In this document: positions 36,301-44,990 of the stretch, piece after piece
Layout: the number at the start of each line of letters is the position of its first letter
How positions within the stretch are numbered: the stretch's first letter is position 1
DNA from: Hydrangea macrophylla
Lineage: Eukaryota > Streptophyta > Magnoliopsida > Cornales > Hydrangeaceae
Direction of reading: 5' to 3'
Assembly: GCA_033977485.1 (NCBI GenBank)
Contig: CM066995.1
Location: 51,831,162 to 51,895,161, forward strand
DNA length: 64,000 nucleotides
Made by a program: the position numbers and the translations under genes
Notes under the pieces: model-generated
Database searches by the model: none
Seen by the model: only the letters and a program-made list of their open reading frames with translations
What the model was told of the DNA's origin: nothing

Positions 36301-36964
36301 TATCTCCGATCATGGCAGCCATTTCCAGGGGGAAGTTATCCCGCTCTTAGAGAAGTATAAGATCACTCGCCATCAGTCATCCCCGTATAGGCCCCAGACG
36401 AATGGAGCAGTAGAGGCAGCGAATAAGAATGTTAAAGCAATCTTGGGGAAGACGACAGATACATATAAGGATTGGCATGAGAAGCTGCCATTTGCCTTAT
36501 GGGGGTATCGGACGTCAGTAAGGACTTCAACGGGTGCTACGCCATACTCGTTGGTCTACGGGATGGAAGCAGTCCTTCCAGTCGAGGTGGAAATACCCTC
36601 TCTCAGAGTCTTGACAGAATGTGAAGTGGCAGAATCAGAATGGATACGAGGAAGATATGAGGAATTGATGCTGCTCGATGAAAAGAGGCTGACCGCAATA
36701 AACCATACTCGGGGATACCAGAAGAGAATAGCTCGTGCTTTCAACAAAAAGGTCCGCCCAAGGAAGCTTGCTGAGGGTGACCTGGTCCTCAAAGAACTAA
36801 AAGTGCCCGTTTATGACCCCAGAGGAAAATTCAAACCCAACTGGGTCGGACCATACATCATTAAGACCCTCCTTTCGGGAGGAGCGGCTTATCTCATGGA
36901 CCTGGACGGGGTTGAATTTAAACAGCCGATTAACCTCGATCGCCTCAAGAAATACTTTGCTTGA
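30326..36964 (+). CDS. gag-pol polyprotein of element A (2212 aa)
   Basis: One uninterrupted frame. Residues about 1-120: charged, Gln/Arg/Glu-rich, coiled-coil-like. About 135-290: retrotransposon gag core (LSWYLTLEP, YNQDLDVTIRDLETTRQ). About 393-410: zinc-knuckle-like CKYHQQKGHSTDRC. About 680: protease loop LVDNGSALNV, with Asn in place of the usual Thr/Ser after the catalytic Asp. About 844-885: G-patch-like glycine-rich segment (MGFFPGLGLGKN). About 1170-1400: RT with YVDD near 1347. About 1500-1620: Ty3-type RNase H. About 1637-1770: second RNase H (YFDGAANQLGYGVGI). About 1860-1905: H2C2 zinc region. About 1932, 1994 and 2029: candidate DDE triad (GIDIIGE, SDHGSHF, GAVEAANKN). About 2130-2212: C-terminal domain. 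All catalytic motifs look intact. Many Ogre elements have an intron or stop between protease and RT; none is evident. It makes the particle, copies the RNA and integrates the cDNA. Confidence 0.95.
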   Translation: MAEERNNEEMTGLRVLVEQQAEQMRRQAENMNRMMGMIEELNRRPPHVVPPVMDPPLGGGDGDWFDDQEAHWNDALRANRDREKDEKEKLLTEKIEKLERVMRKAQGVDTYLMELEGLYDGVHETLPAGFKMPVFDKFDGTGNPRSHVRMCIGAFQPSGLSTTMMAVLFQQTLTGAALSWYLTLEPSKTRVWEEVIKAFVAQYEYNQDLDVTIRDLETTRQGNKESFAEYLSRWRGKAAKMVQRPSEKDQIRMLMKNLQPVYQEKMRFQSINTFAEVFDVGTRIEDAIQEGTIKKEEPQNRYRRPSYGSNGGHSGGHSGPTDVNALSEPEKKFDITRSHPRGGEDKPMRKFSDLGVSLSTALDRLLTKGHLRQLEPRPPPSPLPSYFKGDLYCKYHQQKGHSTDRCMRLRHDIQDLIDNKVISEPPVKAPNVTKNPLPNHRAVPPPRGLYFIGVEEVTFDPSKLITKVGEPRKFYQSPESLGICMMGSQPGIWENEMTRQSDWWAQESNDRNIGLVGEDDLWYQSDEEVEEGPKTVSETDDIWAKEEIDHLTRSGRHFKPHELEEDHPGRELEKGKGKINEEEEEDRVLKQMKKTQANITVWGLLIDSKRHRQAVLDALNQSDVSIDTTPEDLVGLINKIPTLAIAFSSNDLPPGGPMLNKPLYITVECLGNTVPACLVDNGSALNVCPFRTAKRMGLDESSFVPSQQKVRAYDNTQRAVMGIIFLNLAIGPMDKEAEFQIIDIPASFNLLLGRPWLDSLGAIPSTIHQKVKYVWENKVCDILGDSWVRSSEASSSAPVLELQLQEEEEAKMGGFEFISMIEEGKPKESLPPHFDQYASPVVAGIMKKMGFFPGLGLGKNLQGLPEAPRIPTQTHTHGLGYQPTKKELRAKKKDVNAPLDPYLKTLNGYFVKEGEDFPFCGFPEPWMDQKDKCMKPGFEIFFSHEFSGYKDPFLQKPEKSVAAKDWVGMLDGPAMKDLLGEGNAEVIKEDPGKTKGEYIEGIVEEAAESEEGEEGKAEEEEMEKITKTGGPEEYFITGLGGEHKKEWVFESSDRFPPHPESVMAQMRRLSISMSVVITPKKINESMTDSAYSNALNECDECDDHEIPIELQKLIEKEKESACKIIEDTLTINLGNENNPQNVFIGSTLSNKERTELISLLNEFKDVFAWSYNDMPGIDPKIVQHHIPLFPNSKPVKQKLRRMRPEWALKVKEEVEKQLRAGFLMVTEYPEWIANIVPVPKKDGRVRVCVDFRDLNKASPKDDFPLPHIDVLVDNTAGHELLSFMDGFSGYNQILMAPEDREKTTFITPWGTYCYRVMPFGLKNAGATYQRAATTLLHDMIHKEVEVYVDDMIVKSKERGGHLEALRKFFGRLREFKMRLNPQKCTFGVTTGKLLGFLITQRGIEVDPTKIKALTEMNPPKNEKELRGFLGRIQFISRFISKLTMTCDPLFKLLRKGERFNWDTPCQQAFDKIKTYLQNPPVLSPPSPGRPLLLYLSVSEDSMGCMLAQEGEEGHVEKAIYYLSKRMVGYELKYSPLEKACWALVWCTRRLRHYMLAFPVILISRMDPLKYLFEKPVLTSRISRWTMMLAEFDIRYVTSKSVKGRAVAEFLADLAVESEDKGDFKFLDEGIMEVKEELWKMYFDGAANQLGYGVGIVLMAPDGVPTPLAVKLKYDSTNNTAEYEACIIGMEAALALKVGRIDVFGDSNLIISQVRGDWRVKHEKLRPYHDYLESLKAQFQKISFYYLPREENQLADSLATLASMIQIPSKIAMIPLSIEVRNQPSFEMIAAIEREDEMPWYVDVWKFIKEGEYPEGASEKDKKAIRRFAAQFVIYADKLWKKSYTGYNLECLYGREAKRMMEEIHEGVCGPHMNGHMLAKKIIRQGYYWTTLDKDCCEYVRRCHKCQIHANLMHTPPSQLYSMTTPWPFSVWGIDIIGEIVPKASNGHRYIIVAIDYFTKWVEAASYATLKAKDVVSFIEKNIICRYGVPNEFISDHGSHFQGEVIPLLEKYKITRHQSSPYRPQTNGAVEAANKNVKAILGKTTDTYKDWHEKLPFALWGYRTSVRTSTGATPYSLVYGMEAVLPVEVEIPSLRVLTECEVAESEWIRGRYEELMLLDEKRLTAINHTRGYQKRIARAFNKKVRPRKLAEGDLVLKELKVPVYDPRGKFKPNWVGPYIIKTLLSGGAAYLMDLDGVEFKQPINLDRLKKYFA

Positions 36965-36995
36965 AACCATTTCTTTCAAAGCTTCCTACCTTGAT

Positions 36996-37036
36996 GAACT
37001 ACGCTTGACCTGATTCCCGCTAGGGGATACGTAGGC
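36996..37036 (+). repeat. Stem-loop motif copy 1 in element A (after pol)
   Basis: GAACTACG...CTGATTCCC...GGGGATACGTAGGC: CTACG can pair with CGTAG and ATTCCC with GGGGAT. It starts about 30 bp after the pol stop. The same motif is at 44782-44822 and, inverted, several times in element B. Confidence 0.75.
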
Positions 37037-37492
37037 AACCAACTTGGTTCGGTCATTTCAAAAAAAAAAAAAAAAAAAAAAGTGCTAAACTAGGGGCAAA
37101 CTGGCGTTTGCCCGGAATCGCTTCGAAGCCCTAAAACCAGGGGCAAACTTCGTTTGCTAGCCGAAGAACCCAGAAATAAAACCATCCTTCAGGTCACCTG
37201 GCTGTCAGAATAAGTACTATAAAGAAACAAATAAGAAATCATGGAAAAGAATGAGTAGAAGACAAAAAGCAAAGTAGGGAGCCAGATAAAGACATTAAAA
37301 GGAGAATTCCTCATAAAAGATTAATCGAAAGGTTGAGCGCTTTGATTAAGCATGCTAGAAATTTCCCTAAAAGATAACAACATCAGTCAATCACATTCGG
37401 AAAGCGTTAAAAAGTAGGCAGGGTCCGTCAGAAAGTTTTGTGAAAGGGCCAACTTTTCTCTGTTTTTTCTGTTTTATTGTGCACGTGTCTCA
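37037..37492. other. Non-coding stretch with two polypurine-tract-like sites
   Basis: An A21 run (about 37061-37081) is followed by AGGGGCAAAC at 37092-37101 and 37139-37148, the same word that forms the real polypurine tract at 44981-44990. Each copy is followed by an inverted GTTTGC(C), so a short hairpin is possible. The rest of the stretch, to the 3' end of the antisense gene, shows nothing recognisable. Confidence 0.65.
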
Positions 37493-38584
37493 TCAAGTCT
37501 GTCTCACGACCAAGGCCTGGATCTCCAGAAGATACTGGACGGTGGGCACAATCGAAGCAGGGACCCTCGGGTACGGAGCAGCCATCCTACTCGACCAAGC
37601 CTCTATGAAAGCCTTCACAATGGGAGGACGCAGAGTAGAACCCTTGGTGAAATCAGCAGCCACAGATTCAGTAGTATCTTGCAAAAGCCCGAACTGACGG
37701 ACAACTCGGTCAGGAATTTAGAAAGTCGTAGCGTTTAAACCCGGCAGCCAGATGCCAGGACGCCCAGGGAGGCGTACAACAACAGAACGATGAGTCCACT
37801 GAGGGCAGATCCAGCAAATGTCACCAGAAGAGAGGCCTTGGAGCCAACCGAGCCATGCATCGGCAGATTGGAATAAGCAATGGATTTCCATGCGGTCGTA
37901 AGAAAACGGCCCACGAAGATGCGAGGGGTGAATGAAGAGATCAAGGCGTTCCATGAGCCAAACTTGCAGAACAAAAGGTGCCCCGGCAGATAACATAACC
38001 CCAGTAGCATGAGCATGGCCCAGCCCGATCAGAGTTTCACCGAGGACTAGCATAACAGCACTCTTCATCTCCCGCAAACCGCAGGCGATGGGTATGAGAA
38101 TGTCAGAAGATGACTGGAATAGGAAGTAAGAGAACATAGCAATCGACAAGGCACCACGTCGAATGATCTGATACTCACCATTGTAAGGGTCCCCTATGGG
38201 AGCATAAACGGAGGCGAGGCGCTCAAAATCGATATGCCTGTCACAAATAAGGGAGCCCGCCGCATTTCGAGATATGTGGAGAAGAGCGGCTAAGTCGCGG
38301 ACATACCCAGCCTGAATCTGAGGAACCGTCAGTTCAGCAAAAGGATCAGTGTGGAGAATAGCGCTAAATTCCTCGAACAAAGGACAAATCTCCTGAAAGC
38401 CGAAACGAAAGACGTTGAGAGCAGGGTCCCAACACTGAATAGCAGCTCGAAGTAAGCCCTCGTTCAAGTTCATGTGCCGGAAAGAGAAGAGATCATTCAA
38501 TCTGAAGCATTCAAAATTGAGCCTTTCAATACCTGAGAGAGTATCCATCCATGGGAAGAGAGTTTGGGAGCTAATGGGGGCCAT
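37493..38584 (-). pseudogene. Second antisense gene of element A (DUF7745-like), one nonsense codon
   Basis: The start at 38584 (MAPISSQTLFPW) gives 288 codons to a TAA at 37718-37720. Coding similarity to the element B protein continues in the same frame past the TAA to 37493 (for example VVRQFGLLQD against LARQYGQVQE), so a Tyr codon became a stop. Conserved parts include LLRAAIQCWDP, FGFQEICPLFEEFSAIL, LSAGAPFVLQVWL and SGDICWI. This resembles the plant DUF7745 family, related to the plant mobile domain; naming is from memory. Function is unknown. It lies downstream of the PMD gene on the same strand, 600 bp away. Confidence 0.75.
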
Positions 38585-39185
38585 TTGAAAGGAGGGTGGA
38601 AAGAGAGAGAGATGTTTTGCGGAGTGTTAGAAGAGGAGGGGTATAAGTAGGGAAATAGAGCTGCCCACTAGATCGTGGCACTCGATAAAGTGCAGCGGCA
38701 CTCCATGAAGTGCCGCGCGGCAGTTCGTGAGTGCCGCACGGCATTCACTGACTGCCGTTGCGGCATTCGTTGAGTGCCGCAGAGGCTTAACCGAGTGCCG
38801 TTCTGAGTTTTTCATTGGCCAGAATCTGTTTGTAACACGATCAGCCCACCTGCAAACAGAAAATTAATTGAGAAGCAATAAAACGTGCGCATCATGCAGC
38901 ACGTGCAAATACATACATTCATTCATTTCATTCATTTGTATATATCAAATAAGTAAAAGAAGCAGAAGCATTCAAAGATAGAAATAAAATCGGGACCAAG
39001 CCATGGTCCCACATACGGCAAAATTTGGACCAAGCTATGGTCACACATACGGTGAATAAAGCAGAAAGCATAATAAAAGGAAGCAGCCATCAAAATAAAG
39101 CATATTTGTATATTTATACAGTCATCCACCCAAATATGTATAATAAAAAAAATCCTCTCAAAAGAAAGCAAAAATATAAGCAGGA
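38585..39185. other. Intergenic stretch between the two antisense genes of A, with candidate promoter
   Basis: A GTGCCGC/GCGGCAC cluster lies at 38690-38810. On the - strand a TATA-like word CTTATACCCC follows at about 38641-38648, some 60 bp upstream of the ATG at 38584. The order (cluster, TATA-like, C-rich) repeats that of the LTR promoters. At 38930-39080 there is AT-rich sequence with a short direct repeat (ACCAAGCCATGGTC / ACCAAGCTATGGTC). Confidence 0.55.
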
Positions 39186-42069
39186 TCAACTCCGACCCCG
39201 ACCCCGGCCGCGAGTCTGGCGAGTCGTGCGTCTGAGAGGCTCCTCCTCTGACTCAGTCCCGCTGCCTCCTCCACTCTCTCCACGCCCGCTGCCTCGGCCC
39301 CTGCCACCGCTAGTGCCCTCGCCAACGCCTCCGCCACGCCCAGCACCGCTACCTCCGGGGGCGTCGCTGAAAGAGATGCCGAACTGCTGAAGCCGATGCT
39401 GGAGCTGCCCCACCTGCTGAGATAAGACTCTGTTCTCCTCCATCTGGAAGAGAAGGGATGAGTCCATTGAAAATCATTGAAAAGGGATTTGGAATGCTAA
39501 GAATATGGAAAGGGTAGAGATCATACCAGGGCCCTCGACTGAACCGCGGCGGTCGCTCGAGCTCCCTCGGCCTGAAAACAAGAAACGGAAATAAAGATCA
39601 GTAAAAAAAAAAGATACAATTCCAGTCAAAGATAGGAGTGAGAATGAATTTCTTACCATCCACTCGCGCCCAAGAACCCACTGTCGCATGCTATGGGCGC
39701 ACGCCAGGCCCTCCTCCGCGTAAGCGCGCGGGACAAGATCATAGTGAATAGGAATGGTAGGGGCGCCCTGCGAGAGTCGGGGGACCGTCGTCACATGGGG
39801 CTCGCCAAATGAGACGATAGACATAGTCCAGTCCCACTCAGGTAGGCCAGGGGGGCGGGGCGCAGCAGGGACATGCTGCCAACAAAAGTAATAAAACATG
39901 GGTGAAGAGTAAAAGGAAGAACTCACAAAAATAATAAAGGAATCATTTACTCACCCGAGTCACTTCCATCAGCGGGAAGTTCGGCATCAGCTTGGCGGCA
40001 CGGAAGGCCGCATAACCGTCAGGGTCGTCCAAGAAGCCGTGGATACCGAAGCCGGCTAGAGCAGCCGAGTAGTCGCCGCCCTGAAGAGTGTCTGTAGCTC
40101 TCATAGAGTCGGGAGGAGGGAACGGCACAAAGAATCTGGGAGCCGCTATAGACTGCCTGGTCACCCTCTCTCCCAAGTACCACGCCATGCCCTCTGACCT
40201 ACCATCGAGTAGCAGTCTCATCGGGTCATACCCGGCCGACTCCTGAATCCCCGCGCTAGCCTCGGGTAGCGCCCTGAGCCACGGCTGCCACTGTACATGC
40301 TCCTCCCGTAGGTTCGTCAGGAAGTTCCTGAACGAAACAAAGTCGTGGGCCCCGGTCTTCCGCCCGACCCTGTCCTTCGCCCACTTCAGCCCCTGGGGCA
40401 TGACGAGGGCGTCCGCAGCACGTGTCTCAGGAGACATCATGCGGAGATACTCATGGGACCAAATCTGTAATAAAAAGAGAGAAAGAAAGGAGAAATTAGT
40501 ATCGCAATGCAAATAAATTTCTGAAAGTAAATAAGCGATGGAATGTGAAAAATAAATAAAATATATATGTACCTCCCACGCTCTCCAATACCCGCCGGTA
40601 GCTGTCGACTTGCCCCGGGAGATGACGCTCATGTGACTGTACAGGATAGCTAAACCTGTACCAGCCCAATCAAACTCGGTGACCCGATCCAGATGCTCCA
40701 GCGACGCCACCAGGGGAGCAGAAATCCGATCGCCCTTGGTGCTCAACAAAGAGCACCCCAGCACGTACATCAAAAAGCCGCGGGCCATCTGCTCGTCCGA
40801 AAAGCCGGGTTTTCCCCGGAAGGTATCCATGAACCACCGAGCTATAACCAGGGTCTCCTCCGGGACCACTCCTAGCAGCGGCTCCATCTGATCCCACTCC
40901 TGGTCCGTGAGATGCCGCAGGGGCTCTCCCCCGAATGGAATCCCCGTAATCATCGAGAAGTCCAGCGGGGTCAACGTCATCTCGCCGAAAGAGAAGTGGA
41001 AGGTACTCGTGGTATCCCACCACCGCTCGGCCAGCGCATGTATCTGCTGCAAGTCGTTGGAGCTTTTCGTCAAAAGTTTGACGAAGTCTCCAAAACCCGC
41101 TGCGTCCACCAGAGCCCTCACAGTCGGGCTCAGCTGCGTATACCACTCATGGCCATGTGCAAGGCTGCCGTGGCCCTTCAGCACTTTGGGCTGCAGCTGC
41201 AAGAAAGAATCACAAGATTCGTTGTTAGAGAATAAATAAAAAGAGAAAGCAATGAAGAAGGAGATAAGTAATAAATAAAAGAAAAGAAAGTATAGAAGTG
41301 TTCACATAGGATTTCACAGGAGAGACATTCGTTTGCAATTTAAGAGAAAATGAATAAAAGGAAACGCTCAGAATTTTAACAAAGTTTCAAAAAAAAAAAA
41401 AAAAAAAAAAAAGGAGAAAGAGCAGTTTTTGTCCACCCACTTTGGAAAAAACATGCATATACAAGTTTTAAAGGAGATTTTGGGCCCGAGTCTGGTTGCA
41501 AAAAGGAATGCGTGATTGCAAATATTCACGAATCAATCATTTTGAATAAAATGGCATTAAGAAAAATCGCCAGGACGGTAAATACAGGAAAAGGTTCGTG
41601 ATTTCATTTCTACGAGCATTGGATTTCATTATTCACAAGCAATGTTTGAGATTTCGATTAAATGGTTTCAAAAGTCGTTGAACAAAATCAAAAGGGAAAA
41701 TAAAGGATAAATCGAGCATAGAATTCATTTTCTATTTTATTTATTTTTCAAAAGTCCGCGAGAAATAAAGATAATAAAATTTGAATTCCTTTACGAAAAG
41801 CATGGAATAAGGTATTCGATACTCTCGAGGGCACCACAAACATGACATTTGGAACAGGGTATCTAAAAGCAGTGACAATCCTATGTTACATTCACAAGGA
41901 AGATATACGGGAAAGAAATACGAGAAATAGACAAAAGGGAAGCGTTTACCTCGCGCTTGAACGCGCGGACCGACAGATGCTCGTCAGGATCCCTCAATAA
42001 AAGCGTGGCGTCCGGGTGATGCGTGGCAGTATACCTAGCCCTCTTTTTGCGTCCTGAACCACTCGCCAT
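39186..42069 (-). CDS. Antisense plant mobile domain (PMD) gene of element A, six exons, intact
   Basis: Exons on the - strand: 42069-41950, 41196-40573, 40464-39955, 39875-39657, 39571-39527, 39443-39186 (stop). All introns are GT-AG and phase 0; the joined frame is 591 codons with no stop. Exon 1 is basic (GRKKRAR). Exon 2 holds the PMD signature (KGHGSLAHGHEWY, ERWWDTTSTFHF, FGEMTLTPLDFSMITG). Exon 3 continues the domain (WRAWE before it, PNFPLMEV at its end). Exon 5 is only 45 nt. Exon 6 has a Leu/Gln heptad-like helix (LSQQVGQLQHRLQQFG) and then a Gly/Arg-rich tail with RGRGR repeats, suggesting oligomerisation and nucleic-acid binding. PMD proteins include Arabidopsis MAIN and MAIL1, and retrotransposon-borne PMDs are known. 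The exon 2-3 intron is 108 nt without stops, so retention would also stay in frame. Transcript support is not visible here. Confidence 0.85.
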
Positions 42070-42751
42070 AACACTGTCAAAGAAAAGAGAGAATTCGAGC
42101 GTTAGATTCATGAAAATTTTAGAAAAACAAGGAAATAAACGAGATTAACCAAGTTTTGATCGAGTAGAACGAACCTGATAAGCCCCTGGTAGATCAATCC
42201 AAGCTAAGAAAGAAAAAGGAAATTTTTCTCCAGAGAGATTTCGAGATGAAGAGAGTGAGAGAATGAGAGAAAGGGAGGAGAACCCCGGCGGTTTAAGCCA
42301 CTGTCCCTCAACGCGGCACTCATTTTTCCGTGCGCGGCAGTCAGTCAACTGCCGCGCGACACTCGCCGAGTGCCGCAACGGCACTCCGTGAGTGCCGCGC
42401 GGCAGTCACGAACTGCCGCAGAAAGCCGCGTGTGCCACGATTATGGCGGTTCAAAGATATTTACATTCCCCCAAAAATTCAAATCAAGTCCCAAAAATTG
42501 AATTTGAGGCCCCAAAAATTGCCCCCATTGCGCTTTTGGCCCTCAGGTTCGTTTCATAGGTACACTTTGACTACAAATTTTGGAATTCAAAAAATATTTG
42601 AGCCCATGGGCCCCCATTTTTGAAAATTGGAGATGTTTGAGCTCGTGGACGCCCAATTTATGAAAATTAAGATATTTGGGCCCGTTGGGTTCCCAATTTT
42701 GAAAATCGCAACATTCGAGCCTGTGGGCCCAAACTTATATTCCCAGGTTTT
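42070..42751. other. Upstream region of the antisense PMD gene in A
   Basis: Just upstream of the ATG (- strand) is an acceptor-like TTTGACAG, suggesting a 5'-UTR intron, as in element B. A GTGCCGC/GCGGCAC cluster lies at 42312-42430, with a TATA-like CTTAAAC near 42290. From 42470 to 42735 there are four degenerate copies of an approximately 50-bp unit (CCCAATTTTGAAAAT...GGGCCC). Confidence 0.6.
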
Positions 42752-44541
42752 CGCAACAGATTTGCGTTAACCCTCGTTTTCATTTTGAGAATGTAACGGA
42801 TTTACATTCTCGGTTTTCGCAACAGATTTGCGTCAACCCTCGTTTTTGAGAATATAACGGATTTATATTCCCGGTTCTCGCAACGGATTTGCGTCAACCC
42901 TCGTTTTTGAGAATATAACGGATTTATATTCCCGGTTCTCGCAACGGATTTGCGTTAACCCTCGTTTTTTGAGAATATAACGGATTTATATTCCCGGTTC
43001 TCGCAACGGATTTGCGTTAACCCTCGTTTTTTAGAATATAACGGATTTATATTCCCGGTTCTCGCAACGGATTTGCGTCAACCCTCGTTTTTGAGAATAT
43101 AACGGATTTATATTCCCGGTTCTCGCAACGGATTTGCGTCAACCCTCGTTTTTGAGAATATAACGGATTTATATTCCCGGTTCTCGCAACGGATTTGCGT
43201 CAACCCTCATTTTTGAGAATATAACGGATTTATATTCCCGGTTTTCGCAACGGATTTGCGTCAACCCTCGTTTTTGAGAATATAACGGATTTATATTCCC
43301 GGTTCTCGCAACGGATTTGCGTCAACCCTCGTTTTTGAGAATATAACGGATTTATATTCCCGGTTCTCGCAACGGATTTGCGTCAACCCTCGTTTTTGAG
43401 AATATAACGGATTTATATTCCCGGTTCTCGCAACGGATTTGCGTCAACCCTCGTTTTTGAGAATATAACGGATTTATATTCCCGGTTTTTGCAACGGATT
43501 TGCGTTAACCCTCGTTTTTTAGAATATAACGGATTTATATTCCCGGTTCTCGCAACGGATTTGCGTTAACCCTCGTTTTTTAGAATATAACGGATTTATA
43601 TTCCCGGTTCTCGCAACGGATTTGCGTCAACCCTCGTTTTTGAGAATATAACGGATTTATATTCCCGGTTCTCGCAACGGATTTGCGTCAACCCTCGTTT
43701 TTGAGAATATAACGGATTTATATTCCCGGTTCTCGCAACGGATTTGCGTCAACCCTCGTTTTTGAGAATATAACGGATTTATATTCCCGGTTTTCGCAAC
43801 GGATTTGCGTCAACCCTCGTTTTTGAGAATATAACGGATTTATATTCCCGGTTCTCGCAACGGATTTGCGTCAACCCTCGTTTTTGAGAATATAACGGAT
43901 TTATATTCCCGGTTCTCGCAACGGATTTGCGTCAACCCTCGTTTTTGAGAATATAACGGATTTATATTCCCGGTTCTCGCAACGGATTTGCGTCAACCCT
44001 CGTTTTTGAGAATATAACGGATTTATATTCCCGGTTCTCGCAACGGATTTGCGTCAACCCTCGTTTTTGAGAATATAACGGATTTATATTCCCGGTTCTC
44101 GCAACGGATTTGCGTTAACCCTTGTTTTTGAGAATATAACGGATTTATATTCCCGGTTCTCGCAACGGATTTGCGTCAACCCTCGTTTTTGAGAATATAA
44201 CGGATTTATATTCCCGGTTCTCGCAACGGATTTGCGTCAACCCTCGTTTTTGAGAATATAACGGATTTATATTCCCGGTTCTCGCAACGGATTTGCGTCA
44301 ACCCTCGTTTTTGAGAATATAACGGATTTATATTCCCGGTTCTCGCAACGGATTTGCGTTAACCCTTGTTTTTGAGAATATAACGGATTTATATTCCCGG
44401 TTCTCGCAACGGATTTGCGTTAACCCTTGTTTTTGAGAATATAACGGATTTATATTCCCGGTTTTCGCAACGGACTTGCGTCAACCCTCGTTTTGAGAAT
44501 ATAACGGATTTATATTCCCGGTTTTCGCAACGGACTTGCGT
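42752..44541. repeat. 61-bp tandem array, about 30 copies, each with two hairpins
   Basis: Unit order: CGCAA-CGGAT-TTGCG, a spacer with AACCCTCGTTTTTGA, GAATATAA-CGGAT-TTATATTC, then CCCGGTTCT. Both hairpins share the CGGAT loop. The first unit is longer (66 bp) and has GAATGTAA paired with TTACATTC, a matched change on both arms. Copies are nearly identical, so the array is recent or homogenised. It lies in the 3' region of the sense transcript and upstream of the antisense PMD promoter. Confidence 0.95.
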
Positions 44542-44976
44542 TGACCTCCGTGATCAAATCGAAAGCACTTTCATGACTCCTGTGTCAGATTTTCGCATGG
44601 AAAATCTTGCCTGACTAACACGTCACGAAATGTGCGTCGTACATGGGGAAAACATGATAAGCATGACATTTACACAACCAGGTCAATTCAGAAAACACCA
44701 TTGCATGGCACTTACATCACGACAAGATAGGTGCATCCATCCGTGTGACTATTTGCGTTTGTGAATGTTCAACCCATGCCTGAACTACGCTTTGGTCTGA
44801 TTCCTGACGGGATACGTAGGCAGCTCGCCGTGGAGCACGACCAATTAGAATTTTGCTGCACGCCTATTTTTGCAACGCATTTTGTTTTCACCTAAATTCG
44901 ACAGTCTGGTCAAAGGCTTGTCTTCACACAGGCTTTGACATTCACTTACGGGACGCGTTGCTCCACAAGCTCTGTC
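44542..44976. other. 3' non-coding region of element A
   Basis: No gene. It contains the second stem-loop motif (44782-44822) and otherwise unique sequence up to the polypurine tract. Confidence 0.6.
44782..44822 (+). repeat. Stem-loop motif copy 2 in element A (before the 3' LTR)
   Basis: GAACTACG...TCTGATTCCT...GGGATACGTAGGC, ending 168 bp before the LTR. In element B the motif lies 164 bp from the LTR, a conserved distance. Confidence 0.75.
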
Positions 44977-44990
44977 AAAGAGGGGCAAAC
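44977..44990 (+). other. Polypurine tract of element A
   Basis: AAAGAGGGGCAAAC directly before the 3' LTR. Element B has the identical word in the same place. Confidence 0.85.

Noticed and set aside
39943..41202. A single 419-aa intronless protein starting at 41202
   Set aside because: The apparent start codon is TTG inside an intron acceptor, and residues in the middle come from an in-frame 108-nt intron; the spliced model agrees better with element B.
42752..44541. CRISPR-like array of direct repeats
   Set aside because: The whole 61-bp unit is repeated without variable spacers, in a plant retrotransposon context. It is a tandem repeat.
44782..44822. tRNA T-arm or riboswitch reading of the stem-loop motif
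   Set aside because: No other tRNA arms or riboswitch core; the motif is short and tied to element ends.
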